From assembly GCA_001414345.1 (NCBI GenBank), contig LLCB01000057.1:62001-126000 (forward strand): a stretch of 64,000 nucleotides of DNA, in the 5' to 3' direction. Each line of letters starts with the position of its first letter. Within the stretch, counting starts at the first letter, position 1. Both the position numbers and the translations under genes were made by a program. Shown piece by piece: positions 21,246-32,584 of the stretch. The notes below the pieces were generated by a model. The model was not told where the DNA came from. It was given only the letters and a program-made list of their open reading frames with translations, and made no database searches. The DNA comes from Hymenoscyphus infarciens (taxonomy: Eukaryota > Ascomycota > Leotiomycetes > Helotiales > Helotiaceae).

Positions 21246-21683
21246 ATGCATCGACGTGCCGTAACAGTACTTCCCTTTATTACCATCCTCTTTAGCCTGA
21301 CGATGCTTGCCGCAGGATCGCCTTATTTGTCACAACATCGACGGAGCGAGTGCCGTGGTCCACTAGAGGGTCTCTGCAGGGTAGTATACCACGCCTGGGA
21401 CGGAGGAAAGTCGATGAACCTTTCAGCTTGGAATCATGACTGTCGTCGAATCGATGTCCATCAAGACCCAGTACCGGCTCTTAAAACAAAAGTCATACTC
21501 CAACTTGAGCCACCGTACAAATCCTTGGTTGTGGAAGTACGAGGTAACTACTTCCTGGCGCCAAAAGTAACTTATGATGGCAAGAAAACGGGACCGATCT
21601 TTGGAGAGGATATGGGTGGTATATTTGGATGTAAGAAGACGGGGGCGCCTCCTCAGCATTGTAGTTCTGAGTTTAAATGTTGA
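21246..21683 (+). CDS. Small secreted cysteine-containing protein (candidate effector)
   Basis: This is a 145-residue protein of no family I recognise. Residues 1-24 (RRAVTVLPFITILFSLTML, ending AAG/SP) form a clear signal peptide with basic N-region, hydrophobic core and small-residue cleavage site. The mature part has six cysteines (C36, C44, C66, C129, C139, C145), an even number suited to three disulfides, with the last as the C-terminal residue. There is one N-glycosylation sequon (NLS near 58). No transmembrane helix or GPI signal is seen at the C-terminus. Small size, secretion, even cysteines and a gene-poor setting fit a fungal effector or secreted defence protein, but that role is inference. 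No intron is needed. Confidence 0.7.
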   Translation: MHRRAVTVLPFITILFSLTMLAAGSPYLSQHRRSECRGPLEGLCRVVYHAWDGGKSMNLSAWNHDCRRIDVHQDPVPALKTKVILQLEPPYKSLVVEVRGNYFLAPKVTYDGKKTGPIFGEDMGGIFGCKKTGAPPQHCSSEFKC

Positions 21684-22747
21684 AAGCCTGATGATGGATG
21701 CCACTCTAACGTCGTCTCTGGTTCGTCTCTGGATATACATACACCCTTCTAGCTAGCTAAGTCAAAGTATACAGGCAATACAAAATCTTGCAGGCTGCTT
21801 CTTGTTCTTATTACTGCTCTTTTTGGATCGTTTTTATTCTTGGTGTCTGCTTCCCGAAAGGAAACACGCCATAGTCTGTTTATAGCGTATTTGATTATCA
21901 CCAACCATTCGCCACCCACCCGCTTCTCAAGCTACATAAACAAACCAACAATCGGTGATTCTCTACTCCCAGTTTGATATGATTTTCCTAATATGCTTCT
22001 AAAAACTCTCCCTTGGAACCCATAAATAGCCATGTTGGTTAGAACCAACAACTTGTCGCGCTCCTGCTTTTCAGCCTATATAAGAAACCAACAATCAACG
22101 TCGTGGTCTGTGACGCGATAGCGGAGACCACCCTTGTTATGGAAATATTCCCCTCGGAAAGGAAGGACTCACCATGCTTCAATTGATTCCAAATTTTTCG
22201 AAGCACTGAGGTAATATTTAGCCTCTCAAAAATCAAAACCGAAAATTCTCGCGTTGCTTTGGACCAGTTAGTGATCCCTCCCCCTGAAAATTGCCCTACG
22301 TCTGACAGCATAAACTTCACATCCTCGCTACGCAGAAAGTCAGCTTGTGAGGCTCGTCGACGCATCCTTATAATCACTCCAGCGACCCGCATTCGTTCCA
22401 ACAATTAATATTCTCCAACATCTTATCGCGAAAAAGAATGTGCCATTGGGTGTCACGTAAGATGCGTGACTTCCGTCAAACACGTCGGGATCTAGACTTC
22501 GCGTTGATGGTTGCGGCACAGTGGAAAAGAGATGAGCTGTAGCTATGCATAGCCTTAGAATAAGGATTGAAGGAGTGTTGGTTGGTTGATTTTACGCCAC
22601 TGTCTAGATTGGTTTCTTTACTACTTCCCCAAATACGAGGTAAATCCATCTTCTTGGTACGAGGAGTCGTCTTTTTCCTACCTTCGTCCACCACTTTCTT
22701 TTATTTTCTTTTCCCCCTTTTCCTTTTACTCTTTCATTACCGGCGGT
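21684..22747. other. Intergenic
   Basis: This 1.06-kb spacer lies upstream of the Kre9/Knh1-like gene. The minus-strand frame at 22,039-22,404 (121 codons) has no recognisable feature and I leave it uncalled, though it cannot be excluded. The motif AACCAACAATC occurs twice (near 21,943 and 22,088). Confidence 0.45.
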
Positions 22748-23698
22748 ATGTTTCCATACGTACTGTTCTCTTTGGTTGCTCTGTTGGGGTTTTCACAATA
22801 TGTCGTGGCGGAATTGCAATTCACAACTCCAGAGTTGATCAATAACGATGCGAGGACCTTTACTGGAAAGCCTCTGAAGCTCGTTTGGACTGGTGCGCAA
22901 GGACCTGTGAGCATTAAGCTTATTCATGACGATGGAAGTAGCTCAGACCCTGCAATTTCTAGTAAGTTCATTAGCAGCATGAATACTTCGAGTGCTGACT
23001 CTCGAATAGGCGGTCTTCTCGAAACCACATATACTTGGATTCCACCTACTAGTCTAAATGGACAGGATAGAAAATTGGAAATTAGGGACAATGCTGCGAA
23101 GTTTGACTCCCCATTACGTTCTTTTAGGCCGGGTTCAGAAGAAGAAACAGTGAGTCCTGCTCTTTTCTTTTCTTTTCGTTGATGTAGGAAACGAATTCTA
23201 ACTGAGGCTCCTATCCACTAGCCCATGAGTCCGGCCTCCTCGACATCTGCACCATCATCCATATCATCCTCTTTAACTGTTACAAGTTCAGCTACGCAAG
23301 CACCTAGTTCGTCAAATCCGACATCATCGAGTTCAGCACCACTTCCAACGAGTACCACGAGCCCATCGCAAGAGACAAAAGCACCCGCAACAAGCACCCC
23401 AATATCCACATCAAAACCAACCGCAGAACCATCGAATGACGATTACGATCCCGGGATGAGCATGGGAGCTAAAGTCGGAATAGCAGTCGGAATCACAGCA
23501 ACAATCTGTTTAATTAGCGGAGCAATTGCCTTCGCTTTCTGGTACGGAAAACGCACCCGGCAAATAAATTATGGAGTTCACGCGAAGTCTATGGGTTCGG
23601 AAGAGGGGTTCGATATGGTTACTCCATTCAATCGAGGGACCATAACCATAGTGGAGCTAATGGGTATAAACCTGAACTTCCGGCAGTCAGCGTCGTGA
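22748..23698 (+). CDS. Kre9/Knh1-like Ser/Thr-rich cell-surface protein
   Basis: Type I membrane or wall protein. The start at 22,748 gives a signal peptide (FPYVLFSLVALLGFSQYVVA). Exons 22,748-22,961, 23,010-23,149 and 23,222-23,698, introns of 48 and 72 bases. The N-terminal ~95 residues look like the Ig-like Kre9/Knh1 N-terminal domain: FTTPELINNDARTFTGKPLK, LVWTGAQGPVSIKLI, then TTYTWIPPTSLNGQDRKLEI. A Ser/Thr/Pro-rich stalk follows (~75 residues, probably O-mannosylated), a single transmembrane helix (AKVGIAVGITATICLISGAI) and a short cytoplasmic tail. Kre9 proteins act in beta-1,6-glucan assembly; the domain alone does not prove this. The last ~25 residues may be wrong: a different frame through 23,760 gives a more typical tail. 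Confidence 0.75.
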
Positions 23699-23764
23699 GG
23701 GCACCTATACCAGTTGCTCCGGCGGAATTGGATACAGAGCCTTTGGAGATGAAACGGTGATTTT

Positions 23765-24282
23765 TTGGGTGTAAGTTGGGGATTCTAGTGTTTGGTTGAG
23801 GTATATCGCTGATCATTGGGGTTTAGCGGGAAGGGATGTGTTTATGATTATGTGTTAGGGATATTTAGGCATAATTAGTGTCTTATAAAAATGGGAACCT
23901 TACTTCACCAGCTTGAGTCTTGAAATTTATGAGTTGCTTAGGATCCAAGATAAGACTCACCAGAAAACCCCTCCTTCCCAATTAGTATTTCATTTGTCCC
24001 TCTCCCAACCCGTAATATAGCCATCTGTTTGCCATGTATTCATTTTCTATAAACGCTTCAGTAAGGAATTAGACCATTTCAAGAAAACGGATCAAGTAGG
24101 TAGAAAAACTAGTATTGCTGGGGCCAGCACTTGGAATACCAACAGACTGTGCTCTCACAGTGCTGGTGTCCACCATCTCTTCACCAAATAAATCATCGCC
24201 CTCGCTCTCCAATAGTTGCTCTGGTTGGTCCAGCTCTAAGGCCTCGATTGAATTATGCCACCAAAATACAAAGTCATGCCAT
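23765..24282. other. Intergenic, unclear coding on minus strand
   Basis: This gap lies between the surface-protein gene and the next minus-strand frame. The minus-strand frame 24,069-24,386 has a plausible acidic composition (for example LDQPEQLLESEGDDLFGEE) and overlaps the end of the hypothetical gene in another frame. It could be that gene's true C-terminus after a missed intron. Confidence 0.4.
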
Positions 24283-24768
24283 TCATGGAAAAGAAGGGCT
24301 CCAAAGTACGAGTGAAAGTGACCCCTTTTTCGCCATTTCCTTGCATGCCAAGGCAATCTCGTGATTCCGCGTATCTCCAAGATCAAGCTCGTTCAAATTT
24401 ATGGTCTTCTTATCCTTCGATTTGTGAAATATTCGTCTGAAGGTTGCAGCAGTAAGTGCAAGCAACAACGCCATCCAAGGCGACCACTGACCATCTGCCT
24501 TTTTTGTTTCAGACTGTTGTGGGGTGCACCACGTGACTCTTGGCGCTAATGGACGGAGGAACCTGTAGATAGCTTCGAGCGCCTCATGCTTGGGGAAGAG
24601 AGGGAGTTGATAGGGAATGAAAAGTACTATTGTGAGTTTGATACATAGGATTTGAGACTGGTGTTGATCAGTGATGGATTTGGATAGGCTTTGTTCGCTT
24701 CTAGAGTATCGTCGACTTGAAGTCGCGAGCCTCCTGATGAATTTTGGAATCGAGCAGGCGGGAATCAT
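24283..24768 (-). CDS. Hypothetical protein, possible mitochondrial membrane protein
   Basis: This 161-codon frame matches no family I recognise. The N-terminus (MIPACSIPKFIRRLATSSRR) is basic and amphipathic with RLATSSRR, as in mitochondrial presequences. One hydrophobic stretch follows at about 48-58 and another at about 100-111 (WMALLLALTAATF), then a charged tail (FHKSKDKKTINLNELDLGD). The end SLVLWSPSFP may be an artefact: an overlapping frame extends to 24,069 and carries an acidic, protein-like tail, so an intron or frameshift near 24,300-24,340 is possible. Gene reality and structure are both uncertain. Confidence 0.4.
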   Translation of the reverse strand: MIPACSIPKFIRRLATSSRRYSRSEQSLSKSITDQHQSQILCIKLTIVLFIPYQLPLFPKHEALEAIYRFLRPLAPRVTWCTPQQSETKKADGQWSPWMALLLALTAATFRRIFHKSKDKKTINLNELDLGDTRNHEIALACKEMAKKGSLSLVLWSPSFP

Positions 24769-25020
24769 TTGAAGTGTTTAGTGTAAGGTTTTGTTGGGCA
24801 AGAACCGTTCGAGATCCCTAGTGAAGGCTTTACTTGCACTGTCTATGTGAGACTAATTACGAAGTAAATCACGTCAGGGGGTGATGAAGAGACCTGATAA
24901 GGATTAGAAGAACGTAAGTAAAACACCCACTTGTCACTCAGAACATTCAAAAGAAGCGAAAAATTTCCTATCACACCAAATTTCTTGAATAACTCACTAT
25001 AAAATAAGTTTCTACCAAGC

Positions 25021-27036
25021 CTACAGATCCCACCAACTCTCATGCCAGTCTCTCAGGTCTACCTTCTCTGGCACCTTCAAATAGGGAGTCAAATCCGAAC
25101 TTGGGTTCGACTCCTTGATAGTTCTGCCATTACCCCAATAGGCGAATCTATTCTTGCTTTTATTCGAATTCAAAAGCTCATAATCGAAATCCTCCCATCT
25201 CGGTGACCGTCTGACAAAGGTAACGTGCGCAGCACTTCCCGGCCAATGTCCATGGATCTTACCTCCCGGTACGCCACCTATTTCCAGACATGTTAGCAAG
25301 ATGACAAAAATTAGAAAAAGCGAGGTTGGCTCATACCATTCGACCAGGAACTGCATCCTTCACTCAAAACGGTAGTTGGGAAGAACGTATCAGCAAACTC
25401 CTGGAAGTCGTCTGCTGCTTCTTTCTTTGGCACCATTGTCCTAATTCCCTGTCCACTAATCTTTCGTAGGATGCGAGAAATATAGGTGACTTGATTTTCC
25501 ACACTATGTGGAAGTGTTCCCGCCTGACCAGCAGCATTCGGGCCATGAATGAAAAACAAGTTTGGAAAACCAGGCGTCGCGACGCCAAGGTAGGTGTATG
25601 GAAAACCCCACTCCCCGTCGTGTTTCCATGCTGAAGCTAGATTGATCTCCCCAGATTTCACAGGGAATGGGAAGGCGTAATCTATATTTGCTCCCGTGGA
25701 GCAGATTACAGCATCGACCGGTCTGTGAACTCCATCTTCTGTTTCTATTCCGTCTTTTGTGAATCTTTTGATCTTTGTCTGGATAAAACTGACGTTGTCT
25801 TTGGTTAACGCTTCGAGATATCCGGGGCCAGGTGTCAGGCGCCGACAATGGGGTGAAAAGTCGGGTGCGATCGCATCCAGTAATTCGGGCTTCTCGATTA
25901 ATCTTCTCCTCATCAATTCTCTAAAGTCTTTACGAGCGGCCAAGTTCTCGTCCGAGTTTTTGATAATAGCGGTGTACCGTCTCCAGTATGTATCTTCGAG
26001 CTTCTTTCGATATTCCAGGTATTTTGCCGGGTCCTCGAAGTCTTTCAGTTGTGTTTCGCTAAAGTACATTGGTTCTGCTTTTCGATCGAGTCCGCCGAGT
26101 GAGCCAGCAATCCAGGTCTTGGAACGAGCATAGTGGTCGAGATGTTTGGCGACCTTTTGTAATTCAGGTACGACCTGTATTCCACTTGCTCCATTTCCAA
26201 TGACCGCAACGCGTTTTCCAGTTGGGTCAAAACTGGGGTCCCAGTTAGACGAGTGTCTTAGATGACCTTGATAATCTTCGATCCCAGGATAATCTGGCAG
26301 TTTCCATGCGTTGAATCGTCCTATGGCGGTTATGAAAATGTCGAATTTCTCAACGAAAGTCTCCCCAGTCTTCAAATTCTTCAAATCCAGAACCCATTTC
26401 GACTCCCTAGGGTCCCATTGAGCGTTCTTGATTTCAATTCCGAATTTAATGTATTGGTACACGTTGTGTTTTGCTGCTGTCTTTTGCCAGTATTCTCGAA
26501 TCTCGTGACCTTGGGCAAATTCCTCCGTCCATTGAGAGTTCGGTGAGAAAGTGCTTTGGTAAACATTTGCCGGAACATCGCAGCGTACTCCTGGGTCTGA
26601 GAAAGTTAGCTGAGCAATTCTAATTCGGTTTGTGTAACATACAGATATTCTCAACCCATGTCCCACCCTGTCGGTTCGTCAGTGCGGTTTCTGAAGAGGA
26701 ACACTTTCAAAGTTGAACTTACAACATTGTCATTTTTCTCATAAATTGTCAAGTCTATCCCCGGAACCTTTGCCGGTAGCAGAATTCCAGCATTTATACC
26801 AGAAATTCCGGCTCCTATAACTGCAACCTAAGGTAGCGAATCAACATATTTTCTTACAACGCCTACGAAGTAATAATACTCACCCGCAACGAACGAACAG
26901 CATCAACTGGATGATCTTCTAATTCTAGCTTCGGTCTCTCGCTTTTTGGAGTCACCTCTTCCGCTACGCCATTATTGATCAGGTGACGAGAAATACTCTC
27001 CAGTCTTTCTTTCGCTTGTTGATTTGATTCGCCCAT
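25021..27036 (-). CDS. Baeyer-Villiger-type flavin monooxygenase
   Basis: Class B FAD/NADPH monooxygenase of 599 residues, likely to insert oxygen next to a carbonyl (ketone to ester) or to oxidise a soft nucleophile. Exons (minus): 26,884-27,036, 26,723-26,827, 26,643-26,667 (25 bases), 25,337-26,596, 25,021-25,277, with introns of 46-59 bases. Visible motifs: FAD Rossmann loop VAVIGAGISGIN (G56, G58, G61); GGTWVENIYPGVRCDVP, as in cyclohexanone and steroid monooxygenases; the Baeyer-Villiger fingerprint YQGHLRHSSNWDP (F replaced by Y); NADPH loop VAVIGNGASGIQ; ATG-like STGAN; and NLFFIHGPNAAGQ. No signal peptide. It is divergent from an MFS transporter 0.8 kb away, the first of two monooxygenase-transporter pairs. 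Family secure, substrate unknown. Confidence 0.93.
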
Positions 27037-27860
27037 CGCTTCAAAAGAATGCTGTTTACAAAATTATAGAATAAATCATTCCCCAACACTTCAAAAAACC
27101 ACCATCTAAGTACAATTCAGCACTCCAAATCCCCCATCCTCAAATCGTGACATTGTTCCTCGATATTCCTCACTTCGAGAAATAGCGGGTCTCTGCAGAA
27201 ATACGTCAAACCTCGCCTAAATTGTGTCATCCCCAAGCCCCTGAACAGCCATCGCTTCCCCGTCGTTACCCAAACTCATCGCTGGGGAACACGAATCATG
27301 ATTTGAGACCTTGCCCGTTCGCATCTCCACTTATCTGTCGTGTTTTCACTTATCGTTTCTTATCAGTTTTCTTGTCTGGTGCTTGGAGGTCAATATTGTG
27401 CGGGCATCGATGGTGTGACGATGGATCTTGCTGAGATGTCTGCGAGTTGTGACCCACCACTTTGGTAAGAGGATTGCACGGGTACACGGGATATTCCGAT
27501 ACCCCTCTTTTTATCCGAGTTCTCACCACAGTTGCTAGTCGGCTGGTCGGCAATGTTTCTCGACTTGTTTATCTTACTAGTAAATCCATATCCTACTTTC
27601 AGCTGCGAGATTGCCACCCCACACTGCAGTGTAACACATCTGGTTTCTTTCTCCGGACCGTTATCTGTTTTTGTTGGGTGGCGCTGTCTCGGGCTTTTAC
27701 CATCTACGCTAGCAATGGCAACTTTCTGGGTTTTTTTCTAACATTGTCTAGAACAATTTTCTTTAGAGTATAGATTCCATACTCCCCTTGCCTGGAATTT
27801 GACAATTGTAGACCCAACGAGTTGTTTTCGTACTCAATCAACATCTCGGATAACGCCAAG
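27037..27860. promoter_or_regulatory. Shared promoter region, monooxygenase and transporter
   Basis: The 824 bases between the divergent starts of the Baeyer-Villiger-type monooxygenase (minus) and the MFS transporter (plus) must contain both promoters. Short frames within it (27,222-27,773) are unsupported. No regulator site could be named. A direct shared regulator is inference. Confidence 0.55.
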
Positions 27861-29516
27861 ATGTCGAACCTCGCCAATGTCCATGCAAAACGCAAAGGGA
27901 GGGCTTGGTACCATTGGTACTCAGCTGAAGACAGCCCCGAAGAGAAGAAACTCATCGTCAAACTTGATCTTCTCATTATTCCATATGCAGTAATTGCCTA
28001 CTGGATCAAATACATAGATCAGTCCAATCTCAGTAAGTCACCCCGTCTTTGTCGAAATGTACTTGTTCTAACATCCAAAACAGCAAATGCATACGTTTCA
28101 GGTCTCAAAGAAGATCTCGGATTCGCCTCCAACCAGTTGGTTCAACTGAACGCCATGTATATAGCGGGAGCAGTGATAGGCCAACTCCCATTCACATTTG
28201 TATTTCCCATGTTTCCCATGAACTGGACGATCCCAGCTCTGGAAGCTGGATGGGGACTTTTTACTCTATTACAATTTCGGACACAGAGTTTTGCCGAATT
28301 GGCAGCTTACCGATTCTTGGTCGGTCTTTTTGAGGTGAGTTCTTCCAATTCCAAGTGATAATACGTTGAACGTATTGATTAAATGTGTAGGCTGCTTTCT
28401 TCCCTGGTGTGCATTATGTACTTGGGGCGTGGTATCGAGGTGATGAACTGGGTCGTCGAGGAGGAGTATTCTACGTTGGGCAAATGCTTGGAACGCTTAC
28501 TGCTGGTTTGATCCAAAGCGGGGCTTCTCAAAATCTCCAAGGAGTACGAGGAATGGCAGGCTGGAGGTAAGCTCCATATCCCAACATGAAAACATAATTC
28601 TTACTCAAAGTTTTACAGATGGATGTTCATAATCTCAGCTTTAATGACCATACCCGTTGCCATAGCTGGAGTCTTCGTCTGGCCCGGTACCCCCGCAAAA
28701 CCCAACAGGCTTTTCCTCTCTGACAAGGAACTCGACCTCGCCATCTCCCGCCTCAAATCCGTAAAATCAGATACCACCGAGAGACCCCACGAAACCCGTG
28801 TCCAACTTCTGAAACGCATCGCCACAGATTGGAAAATCTATATCCTGACCTTCTGGGCAATTCTCTTTTGGAATTCCGGGTCCTCAAGTTACGGCGGTTA
28901 TCTCCTCTGGTTGAAGAGTTTGAAACGATTTTCCACGCCGAAAGTAAATCAGTTGGGTACGACCGCTCCAGCGCTTGGTATTTTCTATGTGCTCTTTGTG
29001 AATTTCAGTTCGGATTTGCTTTGGGGACCCAGTGGGGCCATTGCGTTTGCACATGCATGGAACTTCACCGCTATGGTCATACTCGCTGTATGGGAGGTGC
29101 CGGAGGGTGCGAAGTGGTTTGCATTTAACTCTACCTATACGCAGGTTGCTATGAGTAGTGTCTTATACGGATGGGCGAACGATATCTTACGACATGATTC
29201 CGTGGAAAGAAGTTTCATACTCACTTTTATGAACCTTATTGCGCAGAGTACGACGGCTTGGACTGGAATCTTGACTTTCCCAACTGTGGAGGGACCGAGG
29301 TTCTTGAAGGGATGGACATTCTGTGCTGTTAATTCTTTTGTTCTTGTGGTGTTTACTTACGCTTTTATTGGACCACTGTCGAGGAGATTGGAAAGAAAGT
29401 TAGCTGCTGAGAGTGAGGGGTTGGTTGGAGATGCTGAGGAGAATGTTAGTGTTAGTGAGAGGGAGTCTACGAAAGGACCGGAGCAGGTGAATGTTGCACC
29501 ACAATTGAAGCTGTGA
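27861..29516 (+). CDS. MFS transporter, Fen2/Liz1 (pantothenate/vitamin) type
   Basis: Twelve-helix anion:cation symporter family (ACS/Dal5 clan) permease of 498 residues in the plasma membrane. Exons 27,861-28,032, 28,084-28,334, 28,391-28,566, 28,619-29,516, introns 51-56 bases. The sequence patterns are those of the Fen2/Liz1 pantothenate and Vht1 biotin branch: SPEEKKLIVKLDLLIIPYAV, YWIKYIDQSNLTNAYVSGLK, ALEAGWGLFTLLQ, FPGVHYVLGAWYRGDELG and GMAGWRWMFIISALMTIP. The start at 27,861 is the first ATG in frame. It is transcribed away from the Baeyer-Villiger-type gene. The branch contains carriers of many carboxylates, so the real cargo may be the substrate or product of the neighbouring monooxygenases. 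Confidence 0.9.
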
Positions 29517-30703
29517 TAGTCTTAGTGGTGGAAGTGGACAGGGAAATAGAAACAAATACTGCATCACACAGTGTAACAAGCTCTGAAGATATGAATCACC
29601 TTGGAAAAGCATGTCCATGTGAAGTGATTCAAAATCTCATCTCTAACCATCGAGCAAGGGAGTTTTGCAAGACAATTGTATGAAGTCCAAGGACTCGTAA
29701 TGTAAAGTTACTACAGCATTCGTGGCAGTTGAGACGAGGCCTGGTTTGGAAAAAATATCAACATGCTCGACTGTCGAGTTTCAAAAAAAGCTAGATGAAG
29801 ATGAAGAAAGCGCAGTAGAGTGAGCTACGCAAAGAATCATTATAAAAAGTGTATTGCAGTTTTATGATGTACAGGTGACCTACGAAGAGCATTGAAGCAT
29901 GTAGTTGGTAGGCTCTATGTGTAGCGCTGGATAAAGCACCTCACAACTTCTTATACTTATAGTAAGCAAAAAAAAGAAAATATTAAAAATAAAACGAAAG
30001 TTTCAGAGGAGGCGTCAGGTACTGGATGATGCACACATAGAAGATTACACGTTTTGGGGCTGTGTTGGTGGTTGCATTGAAGTTTTGCGACCATATCTCA
30101 TATACTAAAATCGGTCGATCCATCACTAAACTTGAGGCGGTGTCTTCAGGCCAAGGACGGCCCAGTGAGCGTTGTATTTCAGTGGACCTCTCTGAACTTC
30201 AGGGCTCTAATGCATTCTCATAAACTCGTGTAATTAAGCAGCTCACAGGCTGCACATCGAAGCAGAACAGTCTCCACAATTTAGACCCCATCCTCGCTCA
30301 CCACAATCTTGCTATCGGTAGATAACCTATAAATAGCACCAGAAGGAATCAGCAGTACAAGAACAACAAAAACAAATAAGGAAGTTTACTTTAGGCTCGC
30401 TAAGAAATAAGTCAGTGTTGCTACTCAGTTGAAGCTTGGCTGGTTTTAGAGACGGAAGTGAATGAAGCATGTAATTCCACTGAAAAGAAGTGGAAGTTAA
30501 TGGCGAGTATAGAAAGATCCGCAGTTCAACAAGACACTTGCTAATGTTAGCTTTCAGTTCTCATCTATTCAGTAGAAGCACTACAATGATAGTAAAGTGT
30601 GAACTTGAGTAGGGTGCTTATTGGGTTACAAAAATTGTGTAGTCTACGTCCTAATATCCCAAGCTATTCAACCTCCATCCAGCTTACCATTTCAACACCC
30701 CCA
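29517..30703. other. Intergenic, convergent 3' ends
   Basis: This 1.2-kb spacer separates the 3' ends of the two convergent transporter genes. It is AT-rich with AAAAATAAAAC-like stretches that may serve polyadenylation. No coding region is seen. Confidence 0.5.
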
Positions 30704-32584
30704 CTAAACAACTTCACCATTCTTCCCCAACCCTGAATAAAACTTCCTCTCCTCAAAAACTCTAACATCATCCTCCCCAAACACCCTCCCCTCCTTCTCA
30801 GCTTGTATCCTGAGTCTTCTAATCCTCAAAACATCCCACTCAACATTCCTCGTCAACCACCAAGTCCACCCACTAGCCGCACCACCAAGTCCAATGGCGG
30901 CAGCGCAAATAGCAAAAGGGACTTTATACCCATTATGCGCATATTTCGATTGAAACAACTGAGGTCCAATGACACCTCCTACCTGTCCCACGGAACTTTG
31001 GAAGGCGAGTGTGAAAGCTGTTCCTGTTGTTCCTTCCAGAGTTGATGAGCGCCCTATTTTTGTTAGCTTTTGATCCAGCCAAGAGAGAAGAGAAAAGAAG
31101 GAAAGGGGGAAGGAAGAGGTGGAGAACTTACAAGCCCAGAAAGGAATAAAATAAACACTATAAAACATTGTCCCCAGAACGACCGCAACATAAACCGCAA
31201 CCTTATCCCTCGTACTAGCAAGCACAATAAAGAACACCAAAGCCCCCGTACAAATTCCCATAATCATTGCCGGTCTCGTGATATAAGCTCTTTTCAAAAA
31301 CCAGCCCGCGAAAATAATCGCCAGGACTGTTGCAGCAGCAGGAGGGATATTGAGCAATTGGTTCCTTGGTAAACCCGCGAATCCCAGAGATGTAGTGACG
31401 GTGGGAAGTTGCCAAGATAACCCGTAGCCACCGAGATTGGTGAGGATCTGAGAGAGCATGAAGGCGTATGTTTTCGGGTTTTTGATCGAAGCCCAAACTT
31501 CTGCTTTTGAGAATGCGGAATCCGCGGTCTTCGGTGCATTCTCACTTAATCTTAATTCCAAATACTCCTGTTCCCTCCTCGTCAACCACTTCCCACTCCG
31601 CTCACTCTTAGGATAATCAGGTAACACCGCATACACAACCCCACTAAACAATATCGTTCCAATGCCTTCAAGTAAATAAACCCATTGCCAAGCGCTCATC
31701 CCTCCTTTTTTATCCAAATAAGAGATCCCGTAAGCGAGGAGGGAACCAATAATGCCAGAACAATTTTGAAATCCAAACATCCACATTATGGGTTTGCCCA
31801 TTTCGTCGCTTCGATACCAGGAACAGAGTTGGGCGGCGAGACCAGGGAACAGTCCTGCTTCCATCATGCCGAGGAAGAAACGTGCTGTATAGAGGCCTTC
31901 TTTGTTTTTTACTGCTGCGTGGCAGGCTAGGACTATGCCCCAGGAGAGAATGATGCGGAATTGCCAGTTTCGGGGTGTGGCTTTTTTAAGGAGGAGGTTG
32001 GAGGGGACTTCGAAGACGATGTATGATATCTAATTCAAATGGTTACTTCTTCTTCTTGGTAGTTTTTACAGCGGAGAGACAAACGAAGTATATAGATTGA
32101 ACCCAATTATACTGATCGGAAGTCATTTTTAATTGTTTGAGGATGTTTGTGGGTTGTCCTACTTGAAGGACTTTGACTGCTGCTGCATTGGTGTAATCGA
32201 TCTAGGTCCCAATTAGCTGTCGTTCGGACCCGAGTATGAAAGTCCCGGCTTCATCCCCCCCTTGATTACTAGAGTTTCGAGTTTACGAAAAGGTCCAGGA
32301 CAATTGAAAATTTTGGTTATCCTCAACCTCCTTGGATGGCATTTCAAACTTACATTCTTAATGATATACATCAACCCAATCAACCAAAGAAACCTCCAAT
32401 CAACCTTCCGCCGAATAGCTTTATCCTCTTCACTGGTAAAAGTAGCAAGGAATGCCTTTCTATCAGCCGAAGAATCACTTCGCGGGCTTTCCAGCTTCCC
32501 TACCAAATCCCCAATCACACCTACCTCCTCTCCATCAAGAACTTTGATTTTTTTCTCCCCTCCATCTTCGGATTCGGAACTCAT
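30704..32584 (-). CDS. MFS transporter, Dal5/Tna1 (ACS) family
   Basis: Second anion:cation symporter, 531 residues. Exons (minus): 32,354-32,584, 32,085-32,201, 31,132-32,029, 30,704-31,053; introns 152, 55 and 78 bases. The joins restore LWLIGLMYIIKN-IDYTNAAAVKV and YNWVQSIYF-ISYIVFEVPSNLLLK, then ATPRNWQFRIILSWGIVLAC, EAGLFPGLAAQLCSWYRSDEM and GSLLAYGISYLDKKGGMSAW, all typical of the Dal5/Tna1 branch that carries allantoate, nicotinate and other organic acids. The N-terminal ~60 residues are polar and cytoplasmic. The C-terminal WWLTRNVEWDVLRIRRLRIQ is also typical. It lies divergent from the FMN-dependent monooxygenase gene 0.7 kb away. Cargo unknown. Confidence 0.9.

Noticed and set aside
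22039..22404. 121-codon frame on the minus strand
   Set aside because: No recognisable motif, no signal peptide and unremarkable composition; kept out for lack of support although it could be a lineage-specific gene.
27222..27773. Open frames on both strands between the divergent cluster genes
   Set aside because: They overlap the shared promoter, have no homologous look, and hydrophobic stretches are explained by T-rich DNA.
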